This document shows positions 27,258 to 36,457 of a DNA stretch of 64,000 bases, one piece after another. The number at the start of each line of letters is the position of its first letter. Positions within the stretch are counted from its first letter, which is position 1. The position numbers and the translations under genes are program-made. The DNA lies in NCBI RefSeq assembly GCF_037911135.1, contig NZ_JBBLYU010000001.1, positions 1,488,001 through 1,552,000 on the forward strand, given 5' to 3'. The DNA is from Phaeobacter sp. A36a-5a. Lineage in GTDB: Bacteria; Pseudomonadota; Alphaproteobacteria; Rhodobacterales; Rhodobacteraceae. The notes under the pieces are model-generated. The model searched no databases. It was not told the DNA's origin and saw only the letters and a list, made by a program, of their open reading frames with translations.

Positions 27258-27527
27258 GTCTTCAAATCAGGTTTCTTGCTGCCAGTGCTCCGCAGGGATA
27301 CCGACAGATGGCACGGGTAAGGCCAGACAGGTATTCGCAGCCCGGTCTGCGGCCGCGTCCTCACCCCGGTGTCATTCTGCGGCGCAACAGGACCACGGAT
27401 TGCAGTCCACGCCGGAGGCGCGACATATGCTGTCATCTCTTGCTGATGGATCTGCATGTTCTGCAACGGCTCAACCGCCCTGTCTGCCTGCGTTTCGACA
27501 CCAGAGCGGGGAGCCCGCCCCTGCTTT
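27235..27527 (-). ncRNA. Candidate unannotated minus-strand transcript (sRNA or short mRNA)
   Basis: A sigma-70-like promoter on the minus strand (TTGCCA at 27561-27556, 16-base spacer, TATAGT at 27539-27534) and a strong intrinsic terminator (27235-27257 with a T run to about 27225) bracket about 290 bases. No recognised protein or RNA family matches. A 21-codon frame (MSRLRRGLQSVVLL start, ending near the centre) exists but has a poor ribosome site. The terminator lies before the HNH gene start, so the transcript is separate from it. Confidence 0.4.
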
Positions 27528-27533
27528 GATTTA

Positions 27534-27561
27534 ACTATATATCGTGTCAGTCAGCTGGCAA
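27534..27561 (-). promoter_or_regulatory. Sigma-70-like promoter on the minus strand
   Basis: The -35 box TTGCCA (27561-27556) and -10 box TATAGT (27539-27534) are separated by 16 bases, with an AT-rich start region. It drives the candidate transcript that ends at the 27235 terminator. Confidence 0.5.
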
Positions 27562-27744
27562 GCCCCCATTATCAATGATCGCAACGGGGCACTGACCTCG
27601 CTTCGCCTCAAGCGGTAGGATGATTCCGTGACAGCGGCATGACAGCTGCTGGCGGGTCGGCGGTCGCGAAATCCCCTATGCGAAAACACTGCCGGCAACG
27701 CCGCTGCCCTTGCCAGCCTGCCGGGGGCTGCCTATTGCAGACTG

Positions 27745-28437
27745 ATGACCAGATTGATCCGTTTCAACAAACCCTTCGATGTTTTGCCCCAGTTCACCGA
27801 CCGCGGCAGCGAGGGCAGCCCGCGCGCCACGCTGAGCGACTGGATTGACCTGCCCGGTGTCTATCCCGCCGGGCGACTGGATCGCGACAGCGAGGGGTTG
27901 ATGCTGCTGACCGACCAGGGCCGCTTGCAGGCGTGGATCTCGGATCCGCAGCACAAGATGCCGAAAACCTATTGGGTGCAGGTCGAGGGGACACCGGATG
28001 CGGCCGCCATTCAGGCGCTTGCAGAGGGTGTTGAGCTGAAAGATGGGCTGACCCGACCTGCCAAGGCCGCATTGATCGACGAACCGCAGGGAATCTGGGC
28101 GCGGACCCCACCAATCCGGGTGCGTAAATCCGTACCCGACAGCTGGATCGCCCTCACCCTTCGCGAAGGCCGCAACCGGCAGGTACGGCGGATGACAGCG
28201 GCAGTGGGCCATCCGACACTGCGTCTGATCCGGGCGGCCATCGGCATCTGGACTCTTGACGGGCTCAGCCCCGGCACTTGGGAAGATCTGGAGGTGCCCA
28301 GCATCCCCGGTCCGCCAAAACCCAAACCCGCCCCGAACCGGCAGGCGATTGCCCGGCGCAAGGCGGTAGGCGCAAAAACAACCCCGTCAGACCCGCAAAA
28401 GCCGCCCCGCAAACCACGAAAGCCGCGCAAGCGCTAG
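27745..28437 (+). CDS. rluE: 23S rRNA pseudouridine synthase, RluE type
   Basis: This 230-residue protein of the RsuA/RluB/E/F family isomerises a uridine in 23S rRNA. The catalytic block VYPAGRLDRDSEGLMLLT (catalytic Asp in GRLDRDSEGL) is near residues 38-55, and REGRNRQVRRM lies near residue 145. There is no N-terminal S4 domain, as in RluE. The C-terminus is a Pro/Lys/Arg-rich tail of about 40 residues. The 500 bases before it contain only the minus-strand transcript candidate. Confidence 0.9.
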   Translation: MTRLIRFNKPFDVLPQFTDRGSEGSPRATLSDWIDLPGVYPAGRLDRDSEGLMLLTDQGRLQAWISDPQHKMPKTYWVQVEGTPDAAAIQALAEGVELKDGLTRPAKAALIDEPQGIWARTPPIRVRKSVPDSWIALTLREGRNRQVRRMTAAVGHPTLRLIRAAIGIWTLDGLSPGTWEDLEVPSIPGPPKPKPAPNRQAIARRKAVGAKTTPSDPQKPPRKPRKPRKR

Positions 28438-28485
28438 GCTGCACGGCTTTCGACGGCGTTTTGTCTGGCAAACCGCTCTGGCGGA

Positions 28486-29151
28486 TCAGAGGCTCAGCTT
28501 GTCGCGCATGAAGGCCAGCGCCACGCTCAGACCGTCGGGCGCGATGCCGTGGCCTGTGCCCTTCATGATATGGGCAAAGACGTCCTGAAATCCGGCCTCC
28601 CCCAGAGCTTCAGCTGCCTCTGGCAGAGATTGCGGCGGCACCACGTCATCGGCGTCGCCATGCACCAGCAATACCGGCATCTTCGAGACAACTTCGTCCT
28701 TCAGCGTTTCGGGCGACAGCAGCCGGCCGGAGAAGGCAACGATTCCAGCCACCGCATCTTCGCGACGCGGGGCCACATGCAGGCTCATCATGGTGCCCTG
28801 GGAGAATCCAAACAGCACCACCTGTTCCGGCAGCACATCCTCATCCACCATCAGCGCATCCAGAAAGGCATTCAGATCTTCGATGGAGGCCATCATGCCG
28901 CGCATCGATTCCTCTTCGGAGGAGCCGTCGATCCAAGGGATCGGGAACCACTGGAAACCAAAGGGCGTGCCTGCGCAGCGCTCCGGGGCATCCGGGGCCA
29001 CAAACAGCGTATCCGGCAGATGTTCCCCCAACGGGTCCGCCAGCCCCAGCAGATCGGCCCCATTGGCGCCATAGCCATGCAGAAACACCACCACAGATCG
29101 TGTCTGCCCCGACAGGGGCGCCTTGCGTTCAGCTGTCAATACTCGTGTCAT
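28486..29151 (-). CDS. Carboxylesterase/phospholipase (alpha/beta hydrolase)
   Basis: This 221-residue protein of the acyl-protein-thioesterase/carboxylesterase-2 family has the oxyanion block VVFLHGYGANGADLLG, the nucleophile elbow GFSQG near residue 117, and Asp and His of the triad in LVHGDADDVVP and GTGHGI. It hydrolyses short or medium acyl esters in the cytoplasm; the exact substrate cannot be told from sequence. The start overlaps the stop of the alkA gene (ATGA), so they are co-transcribed. Confidence 0.9.
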   Translation of the reverse strand: MTRVLTAERKAPLSGQTRSVVVFLHGYGANGADLLGLADPLGEHLPDTLFVAPDAPERCAGTPFGFQWFPIPWIDGSSEEESMRGMMASIEDLNAFLDALMVDEDVLPEQVVLFGFSQGTMMSLHVAPRREDAVAGIVAFSGRLLSPETLKDEVVSKMPVLLVHGDADDVVPPQSLPEAAEALGEAGFQDVFAHIMKGTGHGIAPDGLSVALAFMRDKLSL

Positions 29152-29831
29152 CGGATCCCTTCCCTGTCCTTTGCCACCCGGTAATAGGCCCAGAGCACGC
29201 GCGCCGCAACCGACCGCCAGGGTGACCAGGCTTCAGCTATGCGGCGCATCTCGGCGGGTTTTGGCCGCTGCGGCAGATCGAGCAGGATCCGCGCCCCCTC
29301 TTGCAGGGCCAGGTCACCATGGGCAAAGACATCCGCCCGACCAAGCGAAAACATCGCATAGATCTCTGCGGTCCATGTGCCAATACCGGACACTTGTGTC
29401 AGGATTTTGATCACCTCGGCATCGGGGAGCTGGCGCAGCGCGTCAAAATCAAGTCCCGCTGCCGCAAGAGCATGGGCATAGCGGATCTTCTGACGGCTGA
29501 GGCCAACCGCGCGCAGGTCGTCCTCGCTGGCGGCGGAAACAGCAGGCGCAGTGTCCAACCCGGCTCCGACCATCCGGCCCCAGATCGCATTGGCGGAGGC
29601 AACGCTCACCTGCTGGCTGACAATCGCGCTGAGCAGTTCGGCAAAACCCTCCGGTTTGCGGCGCAGCGGCAGGGGCCCGCAGAGGTCGATCGCGCGGGCA
29701 AAGCGCGGGTCGCTTGCGGCCAGCCATTGGGCGCCCTCACGCACACAGGCATCGCTGGTGATGATCCGCCCGATTGCGGCCGACCGGGCGTCACCCCCAA
29801 ACTGACCGACCGGAGTTTGCGATCCTGTCAT
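29148..29831 (-). CDS. alkA: DNA-3-methyladenine glycosylase II (AlkA/HhH-GPD)
   Basis: This 227-residue protein starts at MTGSQTPVGQFGGDAR; a longer in-frame start would add Arg-rich sequence that overlaps the mfs upstream region. The HhH-GPD core is visible: helix-hairpin-helix LTQVSGIGTWTAEIY near residue 145 and the catalytic Asp in DVFAHGDLAL near 163. It removes alkylated bases such as 3-methyladenine in base excision repair. The esterase gene overlaps its end. Confidence 0.9.
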   Translation of the reverse strand: MTGSQTPVGQFGGDARSAAIGRIITSDACVREGAQWLAASDPRFARAIDLCGPLPLRRKPEGFAELLSAIVSQQVSVASANAIWGRMVGAGLDTAPAVSAASEDDLRAVGLSRQKIRYAHALAAAGLDFDALRQLPDAEVIKILTQVSGIGTWTAEIYAMFSLGRADVFAHGDLALQEGARILLDLPQRPKPAEMRRIAEAWSPWRSVAARVLWAYYRVAKDREGIR

Positions 29832-29922
29832 TTTACCGCTCCTTTGCGTCTTTTTCGCGCGCATAGCGCACCGATGCAGCATCAATCTTGCCCTGTCGGA
29901 TTTTCGGGGATACGCATCTGCC

Positions 29923-31149
29923 ATGACAGACAGCCTCCCCCTCCCCGACGACCGCATCGCCAAGCGCAATGTTGTCATTCTCGTGCTCGCGCAGGCCTTT
30001 CTGGGTGCGCAGATGCCGATGATCTTCACCATTGGTGGTCTCGCAGGTCAATCGCTTGCCAGCAATGCCTGTTTCGCAACGCTGCCGATTTCGCTGATTG
30101 TGGCCGGTTCCATGCTGGCGGCAACGCCGATTTCGGCGATCATGCAGCGCTACGGACGTAAGGCGGGTTTTTTTGTTGGCGCCGCTGGTGGCACATTGGG
30201 TGGTGTCGTCGGGGCTTATGGGCTCTACCTCGGCTCGTTTCCGATCTTTCTCCTCGGCAGTTTCCTCACCGGCATCTACATGAGTGCACAGGGATTTTAC
30301 CGTTTTGCCGCCACCGATACCGCCTCTGATGCGTTCCGGCCCAAGGCAATTTCCTATGTGATGGCTGGCGGTCTGCTCTCCGCGATCATCGGCCCGCAAA
30401 TCGTGAAGGCGACAAGCCAGGCCTTTGTGATCCCTTTCCTTGGCACCTATATGGCCGTGGTCGCCGTCAATGTGCTGGGCGCAGTCCTGTTCCTGTTCCT
30501 GAAGATCCCGAAACCGCCGGTGCCCAGCGAAGATGCGCCCCGGGGGCGCAGCCGGGTGGAGCTGTTGCGCAACCCCACCATCGCGGTTGCAGTGATCTGC
30601 GCCATGGTGTCCTACGCGCTGATGAACCTGGTGATGACCTCGACACCGCTGGCCGTTGTTGGCTGCGGCTTCAGCGAAGGCAGCGCGGCTGATGTCGTCA
30701 CCGCCCATGTGCTGGCGATGTATGTACCGTCTTTCTTTACCGGGCATCTGATCGCGCGTTTCGGTGTCGAAAAAATCGTCGGCGCGGGCCTTGTGATCCT
30801 GGGCGGGGCTGGCGCTGTTGCCCTGCAAGGCGTTGATCTGGAAAATTTCTTTGTCGCGCTTGTCCTGCTGGGTATCGGTTGGAACTTTGGCTTCATCGGC
30901 GCAACCACGATGCTGGCGGGTGCTCATGAAAGCTATGAGCGCGGCCGGATGCAGGGGCTCAACGATCTGCTGGTCTTTGGCGGTGTCACCTTTGCCTCGC
31001 TGGCTTCAGGCGGGTTGATGAATTGCTCCGGCGGCAGCCCGGTCGAAGGCTGGACCGCAGTCAATATGGCGATGGCACCCTTCCTGGTGCTGGCGGGCGG
31101 CGCGCTGTTGTGGTTGGTGCTGAAACCGCGTCCTGTTCACGGTCACTGA
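29923..31149 (+). CDS. MFS transporter
   Basis: This 408-residue inner-membrane protein has twelve predicted helices and a cytoplasmic mid-loop near residues 195-210 (PSEDAPRGRSRVELLRN). The repeated halves fit the major facilitator superfamily, and an A-motif-like segment (MQRYGRKAGFFVGAAGG) follows helix 2. The substrate is unknown. It is divergent from alkA across 91 bases and followed by a bidirectional terminator. Confidence 0.9.
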   Translation: MTDSLPLPDDRIAKRNVVILVLAQAFLGAQMPMIFTIGGLAGQSLASNACFATLPISLIVAGSMLAATPISAIMQRYGRKAGFFVGAAGGTLGGVVGAYGLYLGSFPIFLLGSFLTGIYMSAQGFYRFAATDTASDAFRPKAISYVMAGGLLSAIIGPQIVKATSQAFVIPFLGTYMAVVAVNVLGAVLFLFLKIPKPPVPSEDAPRGRSRVELLRNPTIAVAVICAMVSYALMNLVMTSTPLAVVGCGFSEGSAADVVTAHVLAMYVPSFFTGHLIARFGVEKIVGAGLVILGGAGAVALQGVDLENFFVALVLLGIGWNFGFIGATTMLAGAHESYERGRMQGLNDLLVFGGVTFASLASGGLMNCSGGSPVEGWTAVNMAMAPFLVLAGGALLWLVLKPRPVHGH

Positions 31150-31179
31150 TCTCCGGCGAGCCGAGACCGCACGACATGA

Positions 31180-31212
31180 AAAGACGCCTGACGGGGAGCC
31201 GCAGGCGTCTTT
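31180..31212. terminator. Bidirectional terminator between convergent genes
   Basis: AAAGACGCCTG (31180-31190) pairs perfectly with CAGGCGTCTTT (31202-31212). It lies between the MFS gene and the phytoene-synthase-like gene and gives A and T flanks in both directions. Confidence 0.9.
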
Positions 31213-31242
31213 CTTATCTGGTCCCATCCGGCGTCTGATGCC

Positions 31243-32025
31243 TTACCAGCGCCCGGTGGAAACCCGGTAGATCAGGCTGGCACGGCGGCGGAACTCACTG
31301 GTGCCCAGGGTCCCGTCGGCCACCCGCCGAGGCTCCGCCACCGCCTGTTGCAGGATCGCGCTGGCCTGCCAGCCCGGCAGCAGTGCGGGCAAGGCCGATT
31401 TTGCGATTGCAGCACGATTGGAGCGAGCGTCCTTCAGCGCTGCGAGACCGCTCTCCGCCAGCGCGCGCACCCCCTCCGGCGTGCCATCCAGCAGCGGGAC
31501 GCGTTTCTCGGCAACCAGCTTCGGAATTGCCCGCAGCCAGTTGGCGACGCCCACGCCATAGGCGAAGCGGCGCACAAGCGTCTCATCCCGCGCGCCCAGT
31601 GTCGCCGCTGCCATCCACATGAGCGCGCCCGTCGTCTTGTCGATGTGATCCGCCAGCGCAGCCTCATCCTCGAAGGGGTCGCGGTAGATGTCCCAGCGCC
31701 GCGCCTCTGCCATGGCATCAATATGCACCGCAAGGTCAGGCCGCAGCACCGCCCCCAGTGGCGTTGCGACGTAATGCCGTCGCACCGGGCCACCGGCCGC
31801 AATCTCTGTCCCGACATCGCGCCACCACTGCACGCGCATCTCGGCAATCATCGACTCCGCCGAGGCCCAGGGCGCCCGCGCCAGCTCAAGGTTGAAGGCG
31901 TAGAGCGTAAACAGCGCCGCCCGCGCTTCAACCGGCGCAGCCATCACCGTGGCAAAGCGATCCGGGTCGCCCTTTTGCACCAGATCGGCGCAGGCGGTCA
32001 CATCATCGTCAAATGCAAGCATCAA
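31243..32025 (-). CDS. Squalene/phytoene synthase-like protein (NDUFAF6-type)
   Basis: This 260-residue protein of the squalene/phytoene synthase fold (LFTLYAFNLELARAPW near residue 40, WWRDVG near 68) lacks the first Asp-rich DxxxD metal motif of true prenyl synthases. That points to the NDUFAF6-like branch, whose mitochondrial member helps assemble respiratory complex I. It is therefore more likely an assembly or membrane factor than a carotenoid enzyme. Its start overlaps the cimA stop (ATGA), so the two are co-transcribed, perhaps by chance. Confidence 0.85.
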   Translation of the reverse strand: MMLAFDDDVTACADLVQKGDPDRFATVMAAPVEARAALFTLYAFNLELARAPWASAESMIAEMRVQWWRDVGTEIAAGGPVRRHYVATPLGAVLRPDLAVHIDAMAEARRWDIYRDPFEDEAALADHIDKTTGALMWMAAATLGARDETLVRRFAYGVGVANWLRAIPKLVAEKRVPLLDGTPEGVRALAESGLAALKDARSNRAAIAKSALPALLPGWQASAILQQAVAEPRRVADGTLGTSEFRRRASLIYRVSTGRW

Positions 32026-33653
32026 GCCGCGCCGCCCGCCGTGTCAGTGTCCCGCAGCAGCTTCCAGCGGATCGCATCCAGCAGCGCTTCAAAGGAGGCG
32101 TCGATTATGTTGGCACTGACGCCGACCGTCGACCAGCGCCGCCCCTTGCTGTCTTCGCTGTCGATAATGACCCGCGTGACAGCCTCGGTGCCGCCCTGGG
32201 TGATCCGCACCTTGAAATCGACCAGCCGCATGTCATCCAGCGCCTTGGAATACTGGCCGAGATCCTTGGTCAGCGCTTTTGCCAGCGCGTTGACCGGCCC
32301 GCGGTCGCTGCCGGTCTCATCGAGGGATTCACTGACCGACAACAGCTTCTGGCCGTCCACTTTCACAACAACAACCGCCTCCGAGAGCGACACCATGCGG
32401 TTGTATTTGTTCTTGCGCCGCTCGACCGTCACCTTGTACCGCTTCACCTCAAAGAAACCGGGCAATTGCCCCAGTTCCTCGCGCGCAAGGATCTCAAACG
32501 AGGCCTGCGCTGTATCATAGGAATAGCCCTCGGCCTCACGGGTTTTGATCCGCTCCAGAATACGCGCGAGGGCCGGGTTGCCGGTCTCGACGCTCAGGCC
32601 TGCCTCGGACAGGCGCCGGCGCAGGTTCGACTGACCTGCCTGATTGGACATCGGGATGATGCGCGTATTGCCGACCAGCGCCGGGTCGATATGCTCATAG
32701 GTGCTTGGATCTTTCAGGATCGCGCTGGCATGCAGCCCCGCCTTATGCGCAAAGGCCGACGCCCCGACATAGGCGGCCTGTTTCGTCGGCACCCGGTTCA
32801 GGATCTCGTCCAGCATCCGGCTGAGCGCCGTCAGAGTGCTCAGCGCCTCCCGGCTGACACCGATGTCATAGCGATCGGCATAGGGCTGCTTCAACAACAG
32901 CGTCGGGATCAGCGTTGTCAGATTGGCATTGCCGCAGCGCTCGCCCAGACCGTTGAGCGTGCCCTGAATCTGCCGCGCCCCGGCGTCGACTGCCGCCAGC
33001 GAACAGGCCACCGCATTTTCGGTGTCATTATGGGTGTGGATCCCCAGACGCTCCCCCGGCAACCCTGCCGCGATCACCTCCTTGACGATGCGGCCCACAT
33101 CCGCCGGAAGGGTGCCGCCGTTGGTGTCACAGAGCACAACCCAACGCGCGCCGGCCTCAAGCGCTGTGCGACAGGCCGCAAGCGCATAGTCCGGATTGTC
33201 CCGGTATCCGTCAAAGAAATGTTCGGCATCAAACAGCGCCTCGCGCCCCTGGGCCACCAGATGGGCGACGGAGGCGCGGATATTGTCGAGGTTTTCCTCA
33301 AGATCGATCCCCAGCGCATGGGTCACGTGGTAATCATGGCTCTTGCCGACCAGACAGACCGCAGCGGTGCCGGCGTTCAGCACCGCCGCCAGCACATCAT
33401 CATTTGCCGCCGAACGCCCGGACCGTTTGGTCATGCCAAAAGCGGTCATGGTGGCCCGCGTTCTGGGGGCGGTTTCAAAGAAGCCGCTGTCCGTCGGATT
33501 GGCCCCCGGCCAGCCGCCTTCGATGTAATCCACCCCAAGCCCATCCAGTGCGGTTGCGATCCGAACTTTCTCAGCGGTGGAAAACTGCACGCCCTGCGTC
33601 TGCTGCCCGTCCCGCAAGGTGGTGTCATAAAGGTAAAGACGGTCTTTGGTCAT
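32022..33653 (-). CDS. cimA: (R)-citramalate synthase
   Basis: This 543-residue protein starts at MTKDRLYLYDTTLRDGQQ. It has the HMGL-like TIM barrel (metal Asp in YDTTLRDGQQ; HTHNDTENAVA near residue 205 with the two His ligands) and a C-terminal LeuA-type allosteric dimerisation domain (about 400-535). Citramalate synthase condenses pyruvate with acetyl-CoA to bypass threonine in isoleucine synthesis. Residue pattern and length fit the TIGR00977 group rather than 2-isopropylmalate or homocitrate synthase. Confidence 0.9.
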   Translation of the reverse strand: MTKDRLYLYDTTLRDGQQTQGVQFSTAEKVRIATALDGLGVDYIEGGWPGANPTDSGFFETAPRTRATMTAFGMTKRSGRSAANDDVLAAVLNAGTAAVCLVGKSHDYHVTHALGIDLEENLDNIRASVAHLVAQGREALFDAEHFFDGYRDNPDYALAACRTALEAGARWVVLCDTNGGTLPADVGRIVKEVIAAGLPGERLGIHTHNDTENAVACSLAAVDAGARQIQGTLNGLGERCGNANLTTLIPTLLLKQPYADRYDIGVSREALSTLTALSRMLDEILNRVPTKQAAYVGASAFAHKAGLHASAILKDPSTYEHIDPALVGNTRIIPMSNQAGQSNLRRRLSEAGLSVETGNPALARILERIKTREAEGYSYDTAQASFEILAREELGQLPGFFEVKRYKVTVERRKNKYNRMVSLSEAVVVVKVDGQKLLSVSESLDETGSDRGPVNALAKALTKDLGQYSKALDDMRLVDFKVRITQGGTEAVTRVIIDSEDSKGRRWSTVGVSANIIDASFEALLDAIRWKLLRDTDTAGGAA

Positions 33654-33769
33654 GGCTGGCCTCATGGCTTGGCAAAGTATGGTCGTTGCCCCGTCATGAG
33701 GGCCTCTGCTGTCTGTCGGATCTGCCGCAGGCGGGCCCGGCGCCCACCCGCGAGGATCCGTATCGGGGG

Positions 33770-35170
33770 CTAGATCGCGCCGAGTTTTTCGGGGTCGAAA
33801 TCCGGCCCCGGCACCAGCTGGACCCCCTCCTTGGACATCCGCACCTCGACGCCTGCGGTAAGATAGGCGGTCTTCAACCGGTCGACCTCGGCGAAATCCT
33901 TGGTTTTCATTGCGATCTCTCGCGCCTCGAAAAGCGCTTTTTCATAGGCGCTTAAATCAATGTCTTCACCTGCCGCCCAGGCCCCCATCTCATCACTCAG
34001 CAAGCCCATCAGTTTGGCCGATGCAAGTAGATCCGCCGCGGCACCGGCCGAGGCCAGCCTGTGCAACTCCGCAAGCGCACCCGCTGTATTCAGATCGTCC
34101 GACAGCGCCTCCAGAACCGCGGCAGCAGCGGTGGGTGCGGGCTCGATGCCCGCGGTCAGCGCCCGCCATTTGCGCAGCGTTGCCTCCGCTTCCTTTGCCT
34201 TCTTGTCGGTCCAATCCATCGGTTTTCGATAATGGGTTTGCAGGAATACAAGGCGGATCACCTCGCCCGGATAGCCCTGATCCAACAGGTCGCGCACGGT
34301 GAAGAAGTTGCCCAGTGATTTGGACATCTTCTTGCCCTCGACCTGCAACATCTCATTGTGCAGCCAGATTCTTGCAAAATCGCCCTCGGGATGGGCGCAG
34401 CAGCTTTGCGCAATTTCATTCTCGTGATGCGGGAACATCAGATCATTGCCGCCACCGTGAATGTCGAAACTCGCGCCAAACAGCTCGTGGCTCATGGCGG
34501 AGCATTCGATATGCCAACCCGGGCGCCCCCGCCCCCAGGGGCTGTCCCAGCCCGGCAACTCATCGGTGGAGGGCTTCCACAGTACGAAATCCATCGGATC
34601 GCGCTTGTTATCCGCCACTTCAACCCGGGCGCCTGCGATCATGTCATCCACTGAGCGACCGGAGAGCGCGCCGTAGTCCTTGTAGCTCTTGACCGAGAAC
34701 AACACATGGCCTGCCCCGTCGGCATAGGCATGGCCCTTGGCAATCAGCGCTTCGATCATGTCAATCATCTGCGGGATATAGGCGGTTGCCCGCGGCATGT
34801 GATCCGGTTCAAGCGCCCCGAGTTCAGCCATATCGGCCAGATACCAGCTGATGGTTTCCTCGGTCCGCTGCTGCACCAATTCCTCAAGCGTGCCGGGGGC
34901 GCCAGCCTCCTTGCGCGCCAGAGCGGTTGCGTTGATCTTGTCGTCCACATCAGTGAAGTTGCGCGCGTAACTCACGTGGTTTGCGCCATAGACATGACGC
35001 AACAGACGATAGAGCACATCGAACACCACGACAGGGCGCGCATTGCCCAGGTGGGCGCGATCATAGACCGTCGGCCCGCAGAGATAGAGGCGTACATCGT
35101 CGGGATTGATCGGGTTCAGCACCTCTTTGCCGCGGGTGCGTGTGTTGTGCAGCTTGATCGTCGTCATCAC
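33770..35170 (-). CDS. cysS: Cysteinyl-tRNA synthetase
   Basis: This 466-residue class I aminoacyl-tRNA synthetase charges tRNA-Cys. It has the zinc and HIGH-equivalent block [17 protein letters not shown] near residue 30 and KKMSKSLGN near 270, with the DALR-type helical domain at the C-terminus. Two Met codons open the frame (MMTTIKLHN), so the start may be one codon later. The gene is a single housekeeping unit on the minus strand. Confidence 0.97.
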   Translation of the reverse strand: MMTTIKLHNTRTRGKEVLNPINPDDVRLYLCGPTVYDRAHLGNARPVVVFDVLYRLLRHVYGANHVSYARNFTDVDDKINATALARKEAGAPGTLEELVQQRTEETISWYLADMAELGALEPDHMPRATAYIPQMIDMIEALIAKGHAYADGAGHVLFSVKSYKDYGALSGRSVDDMIAGARVEVADNKRDPMDFVLWKPSTDELPGWDSPWGRGRPGWHIECSAMSHELFGASFDIHGGGNDLMFPHHENEIAQSCCAHPEGDFARIWLHNEMLQVEGKKMSKSLGNFFTVRDLLDQGYPGEVIRLVFLQTHYRKPMDWTDKKAKEAEATLRKWRALTAGIEPAPTAAAAVLEALSDDLNTAGALAELHRLASAGAAADLLASAKLMGLLSDEMGAWAAGEDIDLSAYEKALFEAREIAMKTKDFAEVDRLKTAYLTAGVEVRMSKEGVQLVPGPDFDPEKLGAI

Positions 35171-35457
35171 AAATCCTTCGTCTGACCGGAACGCAAGGGC
35201 GCCTCAGGCCAATCTCCCAACGGGTGCCGCAGATCAGCGGCGCGCAGCGCGGGCTTAGCAACTTGTTCAAAAGAAGGGAACGACAGAAACCAGCCCGCTG
35301 AGTTTTTCAGCAGGTAATGCAGCAGGTAATAATGTTGCACAGCCGGTTCATGGGATTTGCATAACACAAGGCAGTAGCTCCGCCAAGCCTGCAAATCGAC
35401 CACAGGAGGACACCGCGGGTACGGGGGGATCCGGGCGGGGTATCTGCACATGAAAAC

Positions 35458-35483
35458 GGCGCGCCCACCGAAATGGACGCGCC
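35458..35483 (-). terminator. Terminator of the first outer-membrane protein gene
   Basis: On the minus strand GGCGCGTCC pairs with GGGCGCGCC (one G-U) and a short T run follows, 25 bases after the stop at 35508. The rest of 35,171-35,507, between cysS and this gene, contains no evident gene. Confidence 0.75.
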
Positions 35484-35507
35484 GCTATCATCCCCGAGGG
35501 GATAACA

Positions 35508-36092
35508 TCAGAACTGGTAAGAGGCGCGCAGCGACACGGTGGTCGCATCGGCGCTGATGCCGGTGCTGCCCAGGTTGTCGAAGTCATGCTCCAGAACTTC
35601 GCCGCCGACGGTCCATTGGTCGGTGACACGATAGGCCACGCCAATGCCGTAGAATTCACCGGTTTCATCACCGACGGAGGTATCAACCTGCGCCACACCG
35701 CCGGTCACATAGGCCAGCACCGGGCCGAAATCATAGCCGGCCTTGACCTTGCCGCGCATCACCGAGTCCACAGTGGCAGCGCCGCCGCCCAGATCCACAT
35801 CGGTGGCGTCATAGTCGATTTCGCCACCCAGCACGAAGCGGCCGAAGTCATAGTTGTAACCGGCATGAACACCGTAAGAGACGTCATCTCCCGACAGGCC
35901 ATTGCTGGTGTCTGCGTCCAGCTGCCCAATTTGGCCACCGATATAGGCACCGGTCCAGTCACCACCGTCATTGGCAACCACGACGGGCGGTGCGGCAGGT
36001 GCTGGTGCCACGACGGGCTCTTCCAGATTGCCGGCAAAGGCCGGAGTGCTCAGTGCGGCGGCGATAGCGGCCATGGATACGATACGAGTCAT
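35508..36092 (-). CDS. Outer-membrane beta-barrel protein (Omp25/OmpA-like)
   Basis: This 194-residue protein starts at MTRIVSMAAIAAALSTPAF, a classical signal peptide. A Pro/Ala/Val-rich linker (PVVAPAPAAPPVVVAN) is followed by an eight-stranded barrel with alternating residues (WTGAYIGGQIG, then Y-x-F repeats) and a C-terminal aromatic (SLRASYQF). It belongs to the porin/Omp25-like family of alphaproteobacteria. Its function is not known beyond envelope structure. A paralogue lies upstream at 36458. Confidence 0.85.
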   Translation of the reverse strand: MTRIVSMAAIAAALSTPAFAGNLEEPVVAPAPAAPPVVVANDGGDWTGAYIGGQIGQLDADTSNGLSGDDVSYGVHAGYNYDFGRFVLGGEIDYDATDVDLGGGAATVDSVMRGKVKAGYDFGPVLAYVTGGVAQVDTSVGDETGEFYGIGVAYRVTDQWTVGGEVLEHDFDNLGSTGISADATTVSLRASYQF

Positions 36093-36457
36093 CTCGACTT
36101 CTCCTTGTCTGTCTTTCGACATCTGTCTTTGCTTGGACGCGCTACTCTCGCGTCTGCCTCACCTAAAGAAGATTGCCGGCCGCTTTGTTCCAGCCCCCTG
36201 CGGATTTTTTGGAGATCTTGCGCGCCTATTGGCCCAAAATCAGGGCTCAGGGCAGGTTCCTGCCGATAGGATTGAGGCGCGGATCTGCCGACTGGCAAGA
36301 CTGCGCCCGCCCAACCGCCAACGGGCCAATTGCCGCTCATGCCCGAAAAGGCGTCATCCTGATCGGCAAGGGTGGATTTTGCCGCGCCGAACCTGACGAG
36401 ATCAGGAACCGCCGCGGCGCGGAAACACGATGGGCGTGGTGCGGCGGGTGTCAGCCG
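36093..36457. other. Intergenic stretch between two outer-membrane protein genes
   Basis: No gene, RNA or strong repeat is seen. It should hold the promoter of the 35508-36092 gene near 36,095-36,180 and the end of the upstream paralogue's transcript. Confidence 0.5.

Noticed and set aside
32013-33773. 586-residue plus-strand frame over cimA
   Set aside because: Antisense shadow of cimA, which has clear HMGL-like motifs.
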